Below are positions 35,480 to 44,419 of a DNA stretch of 64,000 bases, in pieces. The DNA is from Anaerocolumna sp. AGMB13025 (GTDB taxonomy: Bacteria; Bacillota; Clostridia; Lachnospirales; Lachnospiraceae), in contig NZ_CP121445.1 in the NCBI RefSeq assembly GCF_029689925.1, positions 5,502,501-5,566,500 of the forward strand, written 5' to 3'. The translations under genes and the position numbers were made by a program. The stretch's first letter is position 1. Each line of letters starts with the position of its first letter. The notes under the pieces were generated by a model. It saw nothing but the letters and a program-made list of their open reading frames with translations, did no database searches and was not told the origin of the DNA.

Positions 35480-35710
35480 TTACTCTGTTATTTTATATCC
35501 TCTCCTTAGAAATGCCTGCCTGACAGTATCCATATCAATTTTTTTCATTTCCGCACCCTTTGGAATGGTCATAAACCTTCCTGCAGTTTTAAGCATCCCT
35601 GGCTTTGTAATGTCTACAAAACCTATTTCTGATAGTATTTCTGCTGCCTCGGAATTGGTACTGCATATTTCATACACGGATTGTTTCAGATTGATTACTT
35701 TCTCCTGCAT
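35480..35710 (-). CDS. DUF1858 domain protein
   Basis: 76 residues. Pattern INLKQSVYEICSTNSEAAEILSEIGF...PGMLKTAGRFMTIPKGAEMK is typical of DUF1858, a small helical domain often found alone or at the N-terminus of hybrid-cluster or hemerythrin proteins. It resembles the N-terminal domain of Ric/ScdA but lacks the CC pair. AAGGAAGG precedes the ATG. It sits 55 bp after ric; likely same operon. Exact role unknown; a redox or metal partner of Ric is a reasonable guess. Confidence 0.85.
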   Translation of the reverse strand: MQEKVINLKQSVYEICSTNSEAAEILSEIGFVDITKPGMLKTAGRFMTIPKGAEMKKIDMDTVRQAFLRRGYKITE

Positions 35711-35765
35711 AATAATCCTTCCTTTCCTGCCACTTTGGGTTCAGGGTTAACTTTTTGCCAGCTAC

Positions 35766-36464
35766 TTAAATTGTTCCCCGATCAGAATAACTTTTAAGCA
35801 GAATATTATTTTCAAGATGAATATGCTGATGGAGGTCCTGTTCTAATTCCACCAGGGAGGAATAAGCCTTCTTAAAAGTATTGCAGGCATCCTCCGGTAA
35901 GGTATAATCTCCTGAAACTTCTCTTAAGCTGCGTAAAATTTCACCTGCTGCTTCATGTTCTGTAATAATTTCGGACGTTAAGGATTTGATTTCCTCCATA
36001 TTGTCCTTAGTGGTATCCAATATGGGAAATAGAAGTGTCTCTTCTTTTAATAAATGCTGTTCTAACTCCGTTTTCAATCTGCCAAATAATTGATTCACTT
36101 CATACAGTTCCCTGTGGTTCCTGCCATGGACCCTGACAATGGTACTTAATAAGTCCGCTATCTCCGGTAATTCTCTTCTCAAATAGCTGTGGTGGGTGTC
36201 CTCAATATAAGTTGATAGGACTGCAGGACTCATTTTATCAAAATGGTTATTATAAACTTCATATTCTGATTGTCTGTCGGCTATTGCCTGATCCAGACAT
36301 TCAAAAAGTTCTGATTTATTTATTTTATGATTTACTACTACTTCTATAAGAGGTCTGTGACCACCGCAGCAATAATCAATTCCAAATTCTTGAAATATCT
36401 GTGCCGCTTTTGGAACTGCCGTTACCACTTGACCAATACTTATATTTTTATCCAATAAATTCAT
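35766..36464 (-). CDS. ric: Iron-sulfur cluster repair di-iron protein
   Basis: 232 residues. N-terminal ScdA_N/DUF542 domain with DYCCGGHRPL near 31, then a hemerythrin-like bundle with metal-binding pattern (HHSYLRRELPEI near 90, HGRNHRELYEV near 112, EQHLLKEETLLFPIL near 137, EHEAAGEIL near 170, HQHIHLENNILL near 215). Known role of RIC/YtfE/ScdA: restores Fe-S clusters damaged by nitric oxide or peroxide, possibly by donating iron. GGAGG precedes the ATG. Upstream is an FNR-type box in the position of an activator. First gene of ric-DUF1858-DUF438. Confidence 0.95.
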   Translation of the reverse strand: MNLLDKNISIGQVVTAVPKAAQIFQEFGIDYCCGGHRPLIEVVVNHKINKSELFECLDQAIADRQSEYEVYNNHFDKMSPAVLSTYIEDTHHSYLRRELPEIADLLSTIVRVHGRNHRELYEVNQLFGRLKTELEQHLLKEETLLFPILDTTKDNMEEIKSLTSEIITEHEAAGEILRSLREVSGDYTLPEDACNTFKKAYSSLVELEQDLHQHIHLENNILLKSYSDRGTI

Positions 36465-36525
36465 ATTAATTCCTCCCTGGTTGATGTTATTTGATTTTGT
36501 TTTTGCATTTGTTTTTGTTATAATC

Positions 36526-36566
36526 AGTATAACTTTAAACGAATGAGATTTCTGTGATTCAAATCA
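36526..36566 (-). promoter_or_regulatory. FNR-type activator site and promoter of ric
   Basis: On the minus strand TTGAT-TTGA-ATCA (core 36555-36566) is followed after 23 bp by TATACT (36526-36531). The centre falls near -41.5, the class II activator position. No good -35 box is present, as expected for an activator-dependent promoter. Confidence 0.8.
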
Positions 36567-37157
36567 AATTATTGGAGACCTATATCTAGTCCAAAGTAAA
36601 AATATGGTTTTTTGAATGACAGGATTCAAGTACTAAAAGATTAATTTTGTTTTTCGAATGAGGGGGACAAAATTTATATATAAACGATGTTCGTCAAACT
36701 TTTGTTTGAAAGAGCCAGAGAGCTTTCGGGTTAAATCTGCGGCTGTTGAAATTTTATTAAAACTATTCGAGAGTAATATAACGAAAAATGTAGAAGAATA
36801 TTAAGAATAGGTATCGTGGATAAACAGAGTTATCTATACTTATTTCAAAATCCAGAATTAAATATAGTTATAAAAAATAATAGATATGCTAACATCAGTA
36901 AAAGAGAATAATATACTTGAAGACAATAATATACTTGAAGACAACTATATACTTGAAGACATCAAAGATGTGAAGAGGAAAATAACTAAATCACTTTTGC
37001 CAACTATTTGTTTTCTAAAGTAAGGTTGGCTTTTCAATTCGTTTTTTCTTCGAACTTGAATAATGGACATTATGCAAGAACGTTGGCGGATCGGTATCAA
37101 TGCCTTATGCCTGATACCTCCCCTAAACCAATAACATTTCCCCGAACTGATACAGGA
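36567..37157. other. Spacer upstream of ric, no gene seen
   Basis: AT-rich, about 590 bp. Holds CAAAC / GTTTG small palindrome near 36697 and a three-copy 18-bp repeat. Open frames lack ribosome sites. Confidence 0.5.
36907..36960. repeat. 18-bp tandem repeat, three copies
   Basis: AATAATATACTTGAAGAC twice, then AACTATATACTTGAAGAC. Not in frame with any recognisable gene. Confidence 0.85.
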
Positions 37158-37763
37158 TTATATAATTACTGCCCTTTGAAAGAACTCCGGCAGATGAAAA
37201 TTCGGCTTTTCGCTGTCAATTGGAGCAAAGCTGCCATAATGCTCAAACCCCGGTTTTTGGCATACCTTATAGAAATTACAGGTAAAGCTGTCACCGGCTT
37301 TTAAGGGTCCTCTGCCAAAGAATCCTACAATCAATCCCATAGGAATCTTAAGCAGGACACTCCAGGAATTTTCTTTTAGGTTTACTTCACATACAGCTTT
37401 TAGTTCCTTATTATAAGTAATAAATTCCCGATCTTTTGATGTGCCAAACTGGCTTAACATGGCTCCATTTGCGTTCATCTCAAAATTCAAGTAACTTTGT
37501 CCTGTACCATCCGCAGAAAGGTTAATAAATGCTTCCATCGCACTGTCCTCATAAACAGGGTCATTATCCTTAGTGAAGGTTCTTAAAGGGTTACTCTCTG
37601 CCGCAGTCATTAAGATGACCAGACCATAGCCCTCTAACAGTCCCATTCTTCCATAAGCTTCTGGTTTTTCCCCATCTACCCACTGGTATTGGTCGATACA
37701 GAACTTCTCGCATTCCTCCAACTGTTCTAAGTCTGTTATTGTATGTACTTTATAATCATTCAT
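37158..37763 (-). CDS. CBM9-like (carbohydrate-binding family 9) domain protein
   Basis: 201 residues, cytoplasmic by sequence (no signal peptide). Pattern YEDSAMEAFINL near 73, SYLNFEMNANGAML near 92, SWSVLLKIPMGLI near 134, CNFYKVCQKPGFEHYGSFAPI near 162 and FHLPEFFQRAVI at the end match stand-alone CBM9-like proteins of gut Firmicutes. Their role is unknown; the fold binds sugars in secreted enzymes. It lies 82 bp downstream of the FNR-like regulator, same strand, so it may belong to that transcript. Confidence 0.75.
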   Translation of the reverse strand: MNDYKVHTITDLEQLEECEKFCIDQYQWVDGEKPEAYGRMGLLEGYGLVILMTAAESNPLRTFTKDNDPVYEDSAMEAFINLSADGTGQSYLNFEMNANGAMLSQFGTSKDREFITYNKELKAVCEVNLKENSWSVLLKIPMGLIVGFFGRGPLKAGDSFTCNFYKVCQKPGFEHYGSFAPIDSEKPNFHLPEFFQRAVII

Positions 37764-37844
37764 ATCTACCTGTACTCCCCTCTCTGGTTTTACGTTTCCA
37801 TTTATTTATATGACTTATACTAGGTTTATGTCAGGTCAATACCA

Positions 37845-38555
37845 TCAATCAGCCATTTCTTGCAAAGCTGGTTCCTTTAAAATCAAAAGTGCCTTATTCG
37901 TGACGGAACGGATAATACCATCGCTCTCCATCTGTCCTAGCTTGCGGCTTACGGTTTCTCTTGCTATTCCAAGATAATTTGCCATGCCCTCACGGCTTAA
38001 GGGCAGGCGTACCAGGATTCCTTCGGGCACAGCTTTTCCGTATTTTGCAGAGAAATCCAGTAAAAGTGTACTAATCCTTGCATCCACACTTCGAACTCCC
38101 ATGCTTTGCATGGTATTTTCCAGTCTAGCCATCCGGGTTCCAAGTTCCTCAATGAGTTTTATAGCAATGTCCGGATCGTGATGAAGCAGTTGGGTAAAAC
38201 GTGATTTTGTAAGCATGCATACCTTAACTTTAGATAGGGCTTCCACCGTATACGCCGCTGTCTGGCTGCTTAATAAATACTGTTCCCCGAAAAAGTCCCC
38301 TTCCGAAAATACATACAAGATCTGTTCACGTCCCTCTGCCGTATACTTATAAGCCTTCACACTTCCCTCATTGATAATAATGATGGAATCCAGTTTATCA
38401 CCAATCTGAAAGACTGCTTCTCCCTTTTTAAATTCCACATGTTCAATCCATTTCGATATATTAACCATATCCTCATGGTTCAAGCCTGAGAATATTGGGA
38501 CTTTATGAATGCATAACTTATTGGAACAATGGATACATTGGCTTGTTTCTGTCAT
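37845..38555 (-). CDS. CRP/FNR-family regulator with FNR-like cysteines
   Basis: 236 residues. N-terminal cysteines at 7, 10 and 15 (CIHCSNKLC) plus Cys 113 (KVCMLT) copy the four-cysteine layout that holds the 4Fe-4S cluster in FNR. Cyclic-nucleotide-like beta roll ~20-130, dimer helix ~140-160, HTH with SREGMANYLGIARETVSRKLGQME; the E-x-x-S-R of the recognition helix is that of FNR, which reads TTGAT. Likely sensor of O2 or NO. TTGAT boxes before ric and the flavodiiron gene on both sides make it the probable activator of this block. AAGGAG upstream of the ATG. Confidence 0.9.
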   Translation of the reverse strand: MTETSQCIHCSNKLCIHKVPIFSGLNHEDMVNISKWIEHVEFKKGEAVFQIGDKLDSIIIINEGSVKAYKYTAEGREQILYVFSEGDFFGEQYLLSSQTAAYTVEALSKVKVCMLTKSRFTQLLHHDPDIAIKLIEELGTRMARLENTMQSMGVRSVDARISTLLLDFSAKYGKAVPEGILVRLPLSREGMANYLGIARETVSRKLGQMESDGIIRSVTNKALLILKEPALQEMAD

Positions 38556-38612
38556 AAAAGTGGAAGCTCCTTTTTTATTTACATTTTATTATTTCCATAA
38601 TAACCTGTCAAA

Positions 38613-38657
38613 TATATTGTTCTTATATTTTGTAATATATATTGTTCTTATATTTTG
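38613..38657. repeat. 20-bp direct repeat upstream of the FNR-like gene
   Basis: TATATTGTTCTTATATTTTG at 38613-38632 and again at 38638-38657, period 25 bp. It sits in the promoter region of the regulator gene, so a binding site for autoregulation is possible. The rest of 38658-38780 shows nothing. Confidence 0.8.
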
Positions 38658-38780
38658 AATTATTAAGTTTATTGTTACTGTTTGTACCCCCAATAGAACA
38701 TTAATACAAGCAAAAACAGAATTCACGTATAAAAACTCCAATTTTCTGGTTTGATATATCTTTCTCTTTGCATATCCTGT

Positions 38781-38842
38781 AAAAAGGTATTCCCCGCCAT
38801 ATAAGTCTTTTATACGGAAATATATTTTCTTAGGGAATACCT
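38781..38842 (-). terminator. Terminator of the flavodiiron gene
   Basis: AGGTATTCCC / GGGAATACCT ten-pair stem with a long AT-rich loop, followed by TTTTT on the minus strand. Confidence 0.8.
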
Positions 38843-38910
38843 ATGAAGTTCATTCACACTCTATAAGAAATCAATTGAAATAACATATTGCAAATCGTTC
38901 ATTTAACCGT

Positions 38911-40098
38911 CTATAAACTCTCAACAAATTTTTTCCCATATTCCCTGCATTGTGTCAGTTCTTCCTCGTCCGGTACCCAAAGAGCACGGTGTCCTTCATC
39001 TATAACCTGAAATCCGCATTTATTAAGTTCTTCGTTAAGCTGTTTTACTGCCTCACCACTCCAGCCATAGCTGCCAAAGGCTGCCGCGCTTTTCTTCTTA
39101 AACTTAAGTCCTTTTACCATTTCTAGAAGACCGCCTAAGGAGTGCAGATAGCCATTATTTACAGTAGGGGAACCTATAAGGATTGCTTTGGAACAAAATA
39201 TCTCGGTTATAACATCATTTTTATCTTCCTTTGAGGAATTAAAAATTTTAACTGTTATAGATTTATCCGCTTCCCTGATTCCTGCTGCAATGGCTTCCGC
39301 CATTTTTCTTGTAGCATTCCACATGGTATCATAAATGATAGTTATCTGATTCTCCTGGTAAGCATCTGCCCATTTCATATACTGTTCAACGATTTGGAGC
39401 GGATTGTCCTTCCATATAATACCGTGACTGGGACAGATTAAGTCTACCGGCAGGTTAAATTTTAGGATCTCCTGTATTTTCTTAATTACCAGAGCACTAA
39501 AAGGGGTTAGGATATTAGCATAGTATTTCAGGGCTTCTGCATAAAGCTCACCATTATCTATTTTGTCATTGTATAGGGATTCGGTGGCAAAGTGCTGACC
39601 GAAGGCATCGTTGCTGAATAAGATATTTTCGCCGGTCATATAAGTAAACATACTGTCAGGCCAGTGAAGCATAGGAGCTTCTATGAAAATAAGTTTATTT
39701 TCTCCGATGTCTAAGGTATCCCCGGTTTTTACCGTTACAAAATTCCAGTCTTCATGGTAATGTCCTTTTAATATCTGAGCGCCTTTGACAGTACAATACA
39801 CCGGAGTATTTGGTATTTCCCTTAAGAGTTCTGTAAGTGCTCCGCTGTGGTCAATTTCTCCATGGTTTGCTATAATATAATCGATTTCTTTTAAGTCTAT
39901 TTCCTGTTTCAGCCTGGATACAAATTCCTTATCAAAAGGCTGCCATACTGTGTCGATTAATACTGTTTTTTTATCTCTGATCAGATAAGAATTATAAGAC
40001 GATCCCTTTTGGGTCGAATATTCTTCACCATGAAATTTTTTTAATTCCCAATCTACCTTACCTACCCAGGTTACTTTATCCGTTAATTTCTTTGCCAT
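38911..40098 (-). CDS. fprA: Flavodiiron protein (A-type), NO/O2 reductase
   Basis: About 395 residues from the ATG at 40098 (GGAGG eight bases upstream). N-terminal metallo-beta-lactamase domain with di-iron ligands in ANHGEIDHSGA (HxExDH), later HWPDS and SNDAFGQH, and CPSHGIIW. C-terminal flavodoxin domain from ~255 (IIYDTMWNATRKMAEAI; GSPTVNNGYLHSLGGLLE; AFGSYGWSG). This is the minimal A-type without rubredoxin module. Reduces O2 to water or NO to N2O; needs rubredoxin as donor. Its promoter carries an FNR-type box with the same spacing as that of ric. Confidence 0.95.
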   Translation of the reverse strand: MAKKLTDKVTWVGKVDWELKKFHGEEYSTQKGSSYNSYLIRDKKTVLIDTVWQPFDKEFVSRLKQEIDLKEIDYIIANHGEIDHSGALTELLREIPNTPVYCTVKGAQILKGHYHEDWNFVTVKTGDTLDIGENKLIFIEAPMLHWPDSMFTYMTGENILFSNDAFGQHFATESLYNDKIDNGELYAEALKYYANILTPFSALVIKKIQEILKFNLPVDLICPSHGIIWKDNPLQIVEQYMKWADAYQENQITIIYDTMWNATRKMAEAIAAGIREADKSITVKIFNSSKEDKNDVITEIFCSKAILIGSPTVNNGYLHSLGGLLEMVKGLKFKKKSAAAFGSYGWSGEAVKQLNEELNKCGFQVIDEGHRALWVPDEEELTQCREYGKKFVESL

Positions 40099-40128
40099 AC
40101 TGATTACCTCCAAACTTTATTTGCTTAT

Positions 40129-40169
40129 AGTATACCAATTTAGGGTTTTCTAAACTATGATTCAAATCA
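40129..40169 (-). promoter_or_regulatory. FNR-type activator site and promoter of fprA
   Basis: Core TGATTTGAATCA (40158-40169 on the minus strand) then 23 bp then TATACT (40129-40134). Core, spacing and -10 are identical to those before ric. Confidence 0.8.
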
Positions 40170-40297
40170 CATTTTTATTCGCTTCAATCATTTCAGGCAC
40201 TCAGATAGGAAACCCGATTTTTAATCCAGGTGAAATAACTGGGTAGTACTATTTATTTACTGTTACTACGAGAAGGCAATATGCAGATAAATAGACT

Positions 40298-40339
40298 GAA
40301 AACAGGGATTACCAATTCATTCTGGTAATCCCTGTTTTC
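40298..40339 (-). terminator. Terminator of the flavodoxin gene
   Basis: GAAAACAGGGATTACCA / TGGTAATCCCTGTTTTC 17-pair perfect stem with an eight-base loop. T-run is the stem's own foot. The rest of 40340-40537 shows no gene. Confidence 0.8.
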
Positions 40340-40537
40340 CCTCAGACAGCGAACCCCCTTTGGTTCTGCCGGCTAATCTATATACTTTAGCTTGGCTGAC
40401 ATGTTATTGCTATCTCAATCAAGATTTCCCAACCAGCCTCTGCTATATGGTATATTATATGTAAACCCTCACTTCGAATCCTTCAGACTATGGCAGTCCC
40501 AATGCGATCAGCTTATCTGCCGTTAGACCTTATCAAT

Positions 40538-40969
40538 TCAGGACATTGCCAGGCTTTTCCCAAGTATCATGCAGTTCTCTAGTGTCTCAGCATCCGGTTC
40601 ACCAAGTACGGTAATCCCTTCACCATTTACTATTTGTGCACCTGCTTTCTTAAGACGCTCTTCCCAGTCTCTCATCCATTCACAATTACCCCAGCCATAG
40701 GAACCAAACAAACCAATCTTTTTACCGGACACAAACCTCTCCAGTTCTTCTACAAATGGTTCCATATCTCCTTCTTCTAATACTTCATCTCCCATGGAAG
40801 GGCAGCCTAAGGCAAATACCGGTACCTCTTTTAGTGCTTCTGCTTTAACTCCTGATACCTCTAAAACCTCAGCTTCTCCGCCTTCTGAAAGGACACCTTT
40901 CCCGATTTGTTCTGCCATCATTTTGGTATTACCGGTACCACTCCAGTATACAATCATTATCTTGCTCAT
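40538..40969 (-). CDS. Flavodoxin
   Basis: 143 residues, short-chain type. FMN phosphate loop YWSGTGNTKMMAEQI near 8, second loop FALGCPSMGDEVLE near 52, third loop LFGSYGWGNCEWMRDWEERLK near 88. Electron carrier that replaces ferredoxin when iron is short. A gene with a near-consensus Fur box precedes it by 51 bp on the same strand, so it is probably in a Fur-controlled pair. GGAGG precedes the ATG. Confidence 0.93.
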   Translation of the reverse strand: MSKIMIVYWSGTGNTKMMAEQIGKGVLSEGGEAEVLEVSGVKAEALKEVPVFALGCPSMGDEVLEEGDMEPFVEELERFVSGKKIGLFGSYGWGNCEWMRDWEERLKKAGAQIVNGEGITVLGEPDAETLENCMILGKSLAMS

Positions 40970-41020
40970 ATGAAACCTCCTTAAAAATTTAATCTATTAC
41001 TGTCAGTTGTTAAATGAAAG

Positions 41021-41308
41021 TCAAACTGCTTTACAATATTCACATAGTATATCTTTCAAGGCACACGCACTGCTGGTATGGCATCTTTCAATAATTGTAT
41101 TTTCCTTTTCCACTGCTTGCAGGGCGGATACGACCATTTTATGGGATACTGTATTCGTAAATAAAATCAGCAAATCCGGTTTTCCTACCATGGTCTTAAA
41201 GTTGGCGGGCATATGTGTAAATACTTTTGCCTTACACTTATGCTGTTTGCATATCTCCTTATATGTACAGACCATTCTGTCATGTCCTCCGACTATAACA
41301 ATACTCAT
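41021..41308 (-). CDS. DUF2325 protein
   Basis: 95 residues. MSIVIVGGHDRMVCTYKEICKQHKCKAKVFTHMP and LLILFTNTVSHKMV match DUF2325, small alpha/beta proteins found beside iron, flavodoxin and dinitrogenase-related genes. Five cysteines (CKQHKC, SACALKDILCEYC) could bind metal. Function unknown. First gene of a pair with flavodoxin, under the Fur box. Confidence 0.85.
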   Translation of the reverse strand: MSIVIVGGHDRMVCTYKEICKQHKCKAKVFTHMPANFKTMVGKPDLLILFTNTVSHKMVVSALQAVEKENTIIERCHTSSACALKDILCEYCKAV

Positions 41309-41402
41309 ATTTCACCTCTTTCTTATTGCGATTGACTTTCATTCTCATTTATTGATTATAGAATACCACATACCTGGATTTTTAGGCAAGCTTTTTTTAT
41401 TC

Positions 41403-41420
41403 TAATGATAATTATTATTA
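41403..41420 (-). promoter_or_regulatory. Near-consensus Fur box
   Basis: TAATGATAATTATTATTA; against the 7-1-7 core TGATAAT-N-ATTATCA only one base differs. A weaker Fur-like match (TGAGAATGAAAGTCA) lies nearer the gene at about 41338-41352. Predicts iron repression of the DUF2325-flavodoxin pair. Confidence 0.65.
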
Positions 41421-41543
41421 AATGGGTAGGAATATCAGAAAATAAGGATAAGAATAACAATTCTCTCCATAAGGTGAAACAGTAACTATTTTTACATGAA
41501 ATAAATATTTTTACGTGAAGAAAATATTTTTTACATAAAAGTA

Positions 41544-41578
41544 GAGGCTGTTACTACTAAAACTTAGCTTACAGCCTC
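41544..41578 (-). terminator. Terminator-like hairpin after the lipoprotein gene
   Basis: GAGGCTGT / ACAGCCTC eight-pair stem; T-tract is interrupted (TACTTTTATG). Confidence 0.6.
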
Positions 41579-41603
41579 TTCAAAACACAGTTTAATAAAA
41601 AAT

Positions 41604-42374
41604 TTAACGCTTATACAAAACTTCCTCCAACGTATCATAATTGTCCGGTACTTTTCCGGCACCGCTAAAAGATGCAATTGTACCGTCTTTAAACTCTACT
41701 CCCAGGTGCCACCAGCTTTCTAACCCAACATCACTTTTAGCTGAATACATAGATTTCCATTTCCAGATTTTGGCATCCTGCAAAGCCTTAATAATATCAG
41801 CTTTTTGTTTCTCTGATAACGCAGTTTCCTTATCTGCTTTTCGTATATCGCTGTACAAATTGGCACTATAGTAGGAGTCATAAATCATATTTTCATCAAA
41901 GTCGATTAAAAAAGAGGTTCCTCCGGTACCAGTCTGATCAGAAACTGTTAAATACTGTATTGTTTCCATATCTGGTAAATCTCCCTTAACTTCTTCCCCT
42001 TTTAATAAATAAGTAAAGTCATACTCATTCTCTTCCTTCGCTTTCCGCATTTGTTTCTGTAAAAACTTTAACACGATGGTTATACTTGATAAATTCTTTA
42101 GATTATGTTTTTCTTCCAGGAAATATTCTTCTGTCAGTTGATAATAAGAGATCAGATCCTCCACCTCATAGTTATCAACCTCTTCCTCCGTAAGTTGAAA
42201 TGTCTTTCTTATAAAGTCTTTTGTTGCTAAGGGTCCTTTTTCTGCTGTTTGCTGTGAATTTACCTGCTTATCTTTCCCTTTCAACTTTTCATCTTCTTTC
42301 ATTTTTTCTGCTGTGCAGCCGGTCAGAAACAGACCCGCTATGGTTCCAAAGACCAGGAGTTTCTTAATATTCAA
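41604..42374 (-). CDS. Lipoprotein of unknown function
   Basis: 256 residues. Signal with lipobox LTGC, a Lys/Glu-rich linker, then a ~200-residue domain: a helical part with FIRKTFQLTEEEVDNYEVEDLISYYQLTEEYFLEEKHNL, then a beta part (TGTGGTSFLIDFDENMIYDSYYSANL) and an end WKWKSMYSAKSDVGLESWWHLGVEFKDG. The last pattern (response to a W-H-L-G strand) is frequent in clostridial lipoproteins of unknown role. Monocistronic. AGGGGAGG precedes the ATG. Confidence 0.72.
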   Translation of the reverse strand: MNIKKLLVFGTIAGLFLTGCTAEKMKEDEKLKGKDKQVNSQQTAEKGPLATKDFIRKTFQLTEEEVDNYEVEDLISYYQLTEEYFLEEKHNLKNLSSITIVLKFLQKQMRKAKEENEYDFTYLLKGEEVKGDLPDMETIQYLTVSDQTGTGGTSFLIDFDENMIYDSYYSANLYSDIRKADKETALSEKQKADIIKALQDAKIWKWKSMYSAKSDVGLESWWHLGVEFKDGTIASFSGAGKVPDNYDTLEEVLYKR

Positions 42375-42425
42375 TTTTTTTACCTCCCCTTAGTTTTTAT
42401 TAATTCCCTGATTCATAACCTCCAT

Positions 42426-42454
42426 GGCGGACGGGACCGTCCCCATCCACCGCC
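42426..42454. other. GC-rich nested palindrome
   Basis: GGACGG-GA-CCGTCC (42429-42442) inside GGCGG / CCGCC, 50 bp upstream of the lipoprotein start in an otherwise AT-rich stretch. A hairpin in the mRNA leader or a small repeat element. The rest of 42457-42728 shows no gene. Confidence 0.55.
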
Positions 42455-42728
42455 ACGTAATAATATGTATTGTAAAAAATAAATATTTATCGTCTTTTGA
42501 TGATAAATCAACAGGATTCCAATTATGTTATTCACGTATCCAATTGTCACATTAATTATTTTAACATACTTTCTTGCAATCTTAAAATGTTTTATTTTTT
42601 TATTACCAAACTCTTTTTTGAGTTAATGTATCATAGTTCTTTAGGATCCTTTTTCAATTAAGACATCTTTCACTGCTTCTGCCATTACCCGAGTCATTTA
42701 TTATTTGAAAAACTAGAATGCAATTAAA

Positions 42729-42780
42729 TAAAAAAAAGAAAACGGAGTTACAAAAGCTCCATATCCGCTTTCATAACTCC
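42729..42780 (-). terminator. Terminator of the hydE-hydG operon
   Basis: GGAGTTA / TAACTCC stem with inner AAAGC / GCTTT pairs, followed by TTTTCTTTTTTTT on the minus strand. Confidence 0.8.
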
Positions 42781-42915
42781 ATTATCTATATTTATAAAGA
42801 CTATATCCAAATCGTTGATAGTGCAGTTTTACTATCCCAATCCCAAATAATAAAAATCAGGCAACTAACTTCGTTCATAAAATCAAATACTTTAAAGAAC
42901 CTTAGCGGCAAGTAC

Positions 42916-44334
42916 TTAGAACCTGAAATCCCGTTTTCCTTCCTCTACCTGGGTAAGATATCCCTTGGCAATGCCACGGACTTTTTCATTCGTTATATGT
43001 TCCATTTCTTTTTGGATTACTGCTTCTCCTTTTTGTTTTGTATCAGGTTTTGCATAATCTTCGAGATATTCCTTTAAGGTCATTAACGCATTAGGTTGAC
43101 AACAATTAGCTATCTGCCCGGATTTTACTAGGGTCATAAAACGGTCGCCCGTTCTGCCTTCACGGTAACAGGCCGTACAAAAACTAGGAATAAAGCCCAA
43201 ATTCAATAACCAATTAACCACTTGATCAAGGGTTCGTTTATCTTCTACGTCAAATTGCTTGGAGTTATCATCTTCTGTTTCCTCCTCGGCATACCCGCCT
43301 ACACTGGTTCTGGAACCTCCGCTTAGCTGGGTAACTCCAAGTTCCAGCACCCTTTCTCTGGTTTTCTGGGATTCACGGGTAGATATAATCATTCCGGTAT
43401 AGGGTACCGCAATTCGAAGAACTGTTACTATTTTAGCAAATATATCATCAGAAATGGCATTCTTAAAATCATCGGTATCAATATCATCTGCCGGACGGAT
43501 TCTTGGAACACTTACGGTATGGGGACCCACACCCATGGCTGCTTCTAAATGCTCTGCGTGCATTAAAAGGCCTACAAAATCATAACGGTACAGATTCAGA
43601 CCAAATAATACACCGATTCCTACATCATCAATTCCACCCTCCATGGCACGGTCCATGGCTTCTGTATGATAAGCATAGTTGTGCTTCGGTCCGGTGGGAT
43701 GGAGCTTCTCATAATTTTCCTTGTGATAAGTCTCCTGGAATAAAATATAAGTACCGATACCCGCTTCTTTTAACTTTCTGTAATTTTCCACCGTTGTAGC
43801 GGCTATGTTGACATTGACACGGCGGATCGCACCGTTTTTATGTTTAATAGAGTAGATGGTCTTAATACTCTCCAGAACATACTCAATGGGATTGTTGACC
43901 GGGTCTTCCCCTGTTTCTAAGGCCAGCCGCTTATGACCCATATCCTGCAGTGCGATTACCTCTTCCTGAATCTCCTCCTGGGTTAATTTCTTTCTGGATA
44001 TATGTTTATTTTTATAATGGTATGGACAGTATACACAGCCGTTTACACAATGATTGGAGAGATATAAAGGCGCAAACATAACAATACGGTTACCATAAAA
44101 TTTATCCTTGATTTCTTTGGCGAGCTGGTATAACTTCTGATTCTCTTCATCCAAATCACATTCCAGCAAAACTGCTGCTTCACGGTGGGTAATACCTTTC
44201 ATAGCCCTTGCTTTTTCGATAATTTCAGAGATCAGGGTACGATTGCTTTTATTTTCCCTGGCATAGTTTATGGTTTCCAGTATTTCTCCATCGTCAATAA
44301 ATTCTTCTGCTTTCTTTGATAATATATTATACAT
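42916..44334 (-). CDS. hydG: [FeFe]-hydrogenase maturase HydG (radical SAM tyrosine lyase)
   Basis: 472 residues. Radical SAM cluster motif CVNGCVYCPY near 96, ThiH-like barrel, GVLFGLNLYRYDF, and the C-terminal second cluster motif CTACYREGRTGDRFM near 390 with NCCQPNALMTLKEYL. These identify HydG rather than ThiH (which lacks the C-terminal cysteines). Cleaves tyrosine to give CO and cyanide for the H-cluster. Follows hydE by 85 bp. HydF is not in the window. Confidence 0.95.
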   Translation of the reverse strand: MYNILSKKAEEFIDDGEILETINYARENKSNRTLISEIIEKARAMKGITHREAAVLLECDLDEENQKLYQLAKEIKDKFYGNRIVMFAPLYLSNHCVNGCVYCPYHYKNKHISRKKLTQEEIQEEVIALQDMGHKRLALETGEDPVNNPIEYVLESIKTIYSIKHKNGAIRRVNVNIAATTVENYRKLKEAGIGTYILFQETYHKENYEKLHPTGPKHNYAYHTEAMDRAMEGGIDDVGIGVLFGLNLYRYDFVGLLMHAEHLEAAMGVGPHTVSVPRIRPADDIDTDDFKNAISDDIFAKIVTVLRIAVPYTGMIISTRESQKTRERVLELGVTQLSGGSRTSVGGYAEEETEDDNSKQFDVEDKRTLDQVVNWLLNLGFIPSFCTACYREGRTGDRFMTLVKSGQIANCCQPNALMTLKEYLEDYAKPDTKQKGEAVIQKEMEHITNEKVRGIAKGYLTQVEEGKRDFRF

Positions 44335-44419
44335 TTTTCTTATCCTTTCTATTGAAAAATCGAGGCAACGCGGATTTCGTTCTCAACCGGTATTCGTCTC
44401 ATAATTAGTGTGTTTATTC

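Noticed and set aside
37008..37304. 98-codon plus frame
   Set aside because: Mostly antisense to the CBM9-like gene, no ribosome site.
42718..43077. 119-codon plus frame at the hydG end
   Set aside because: Runs antisense to the end of hydG and its terminator; composition is a shadow.
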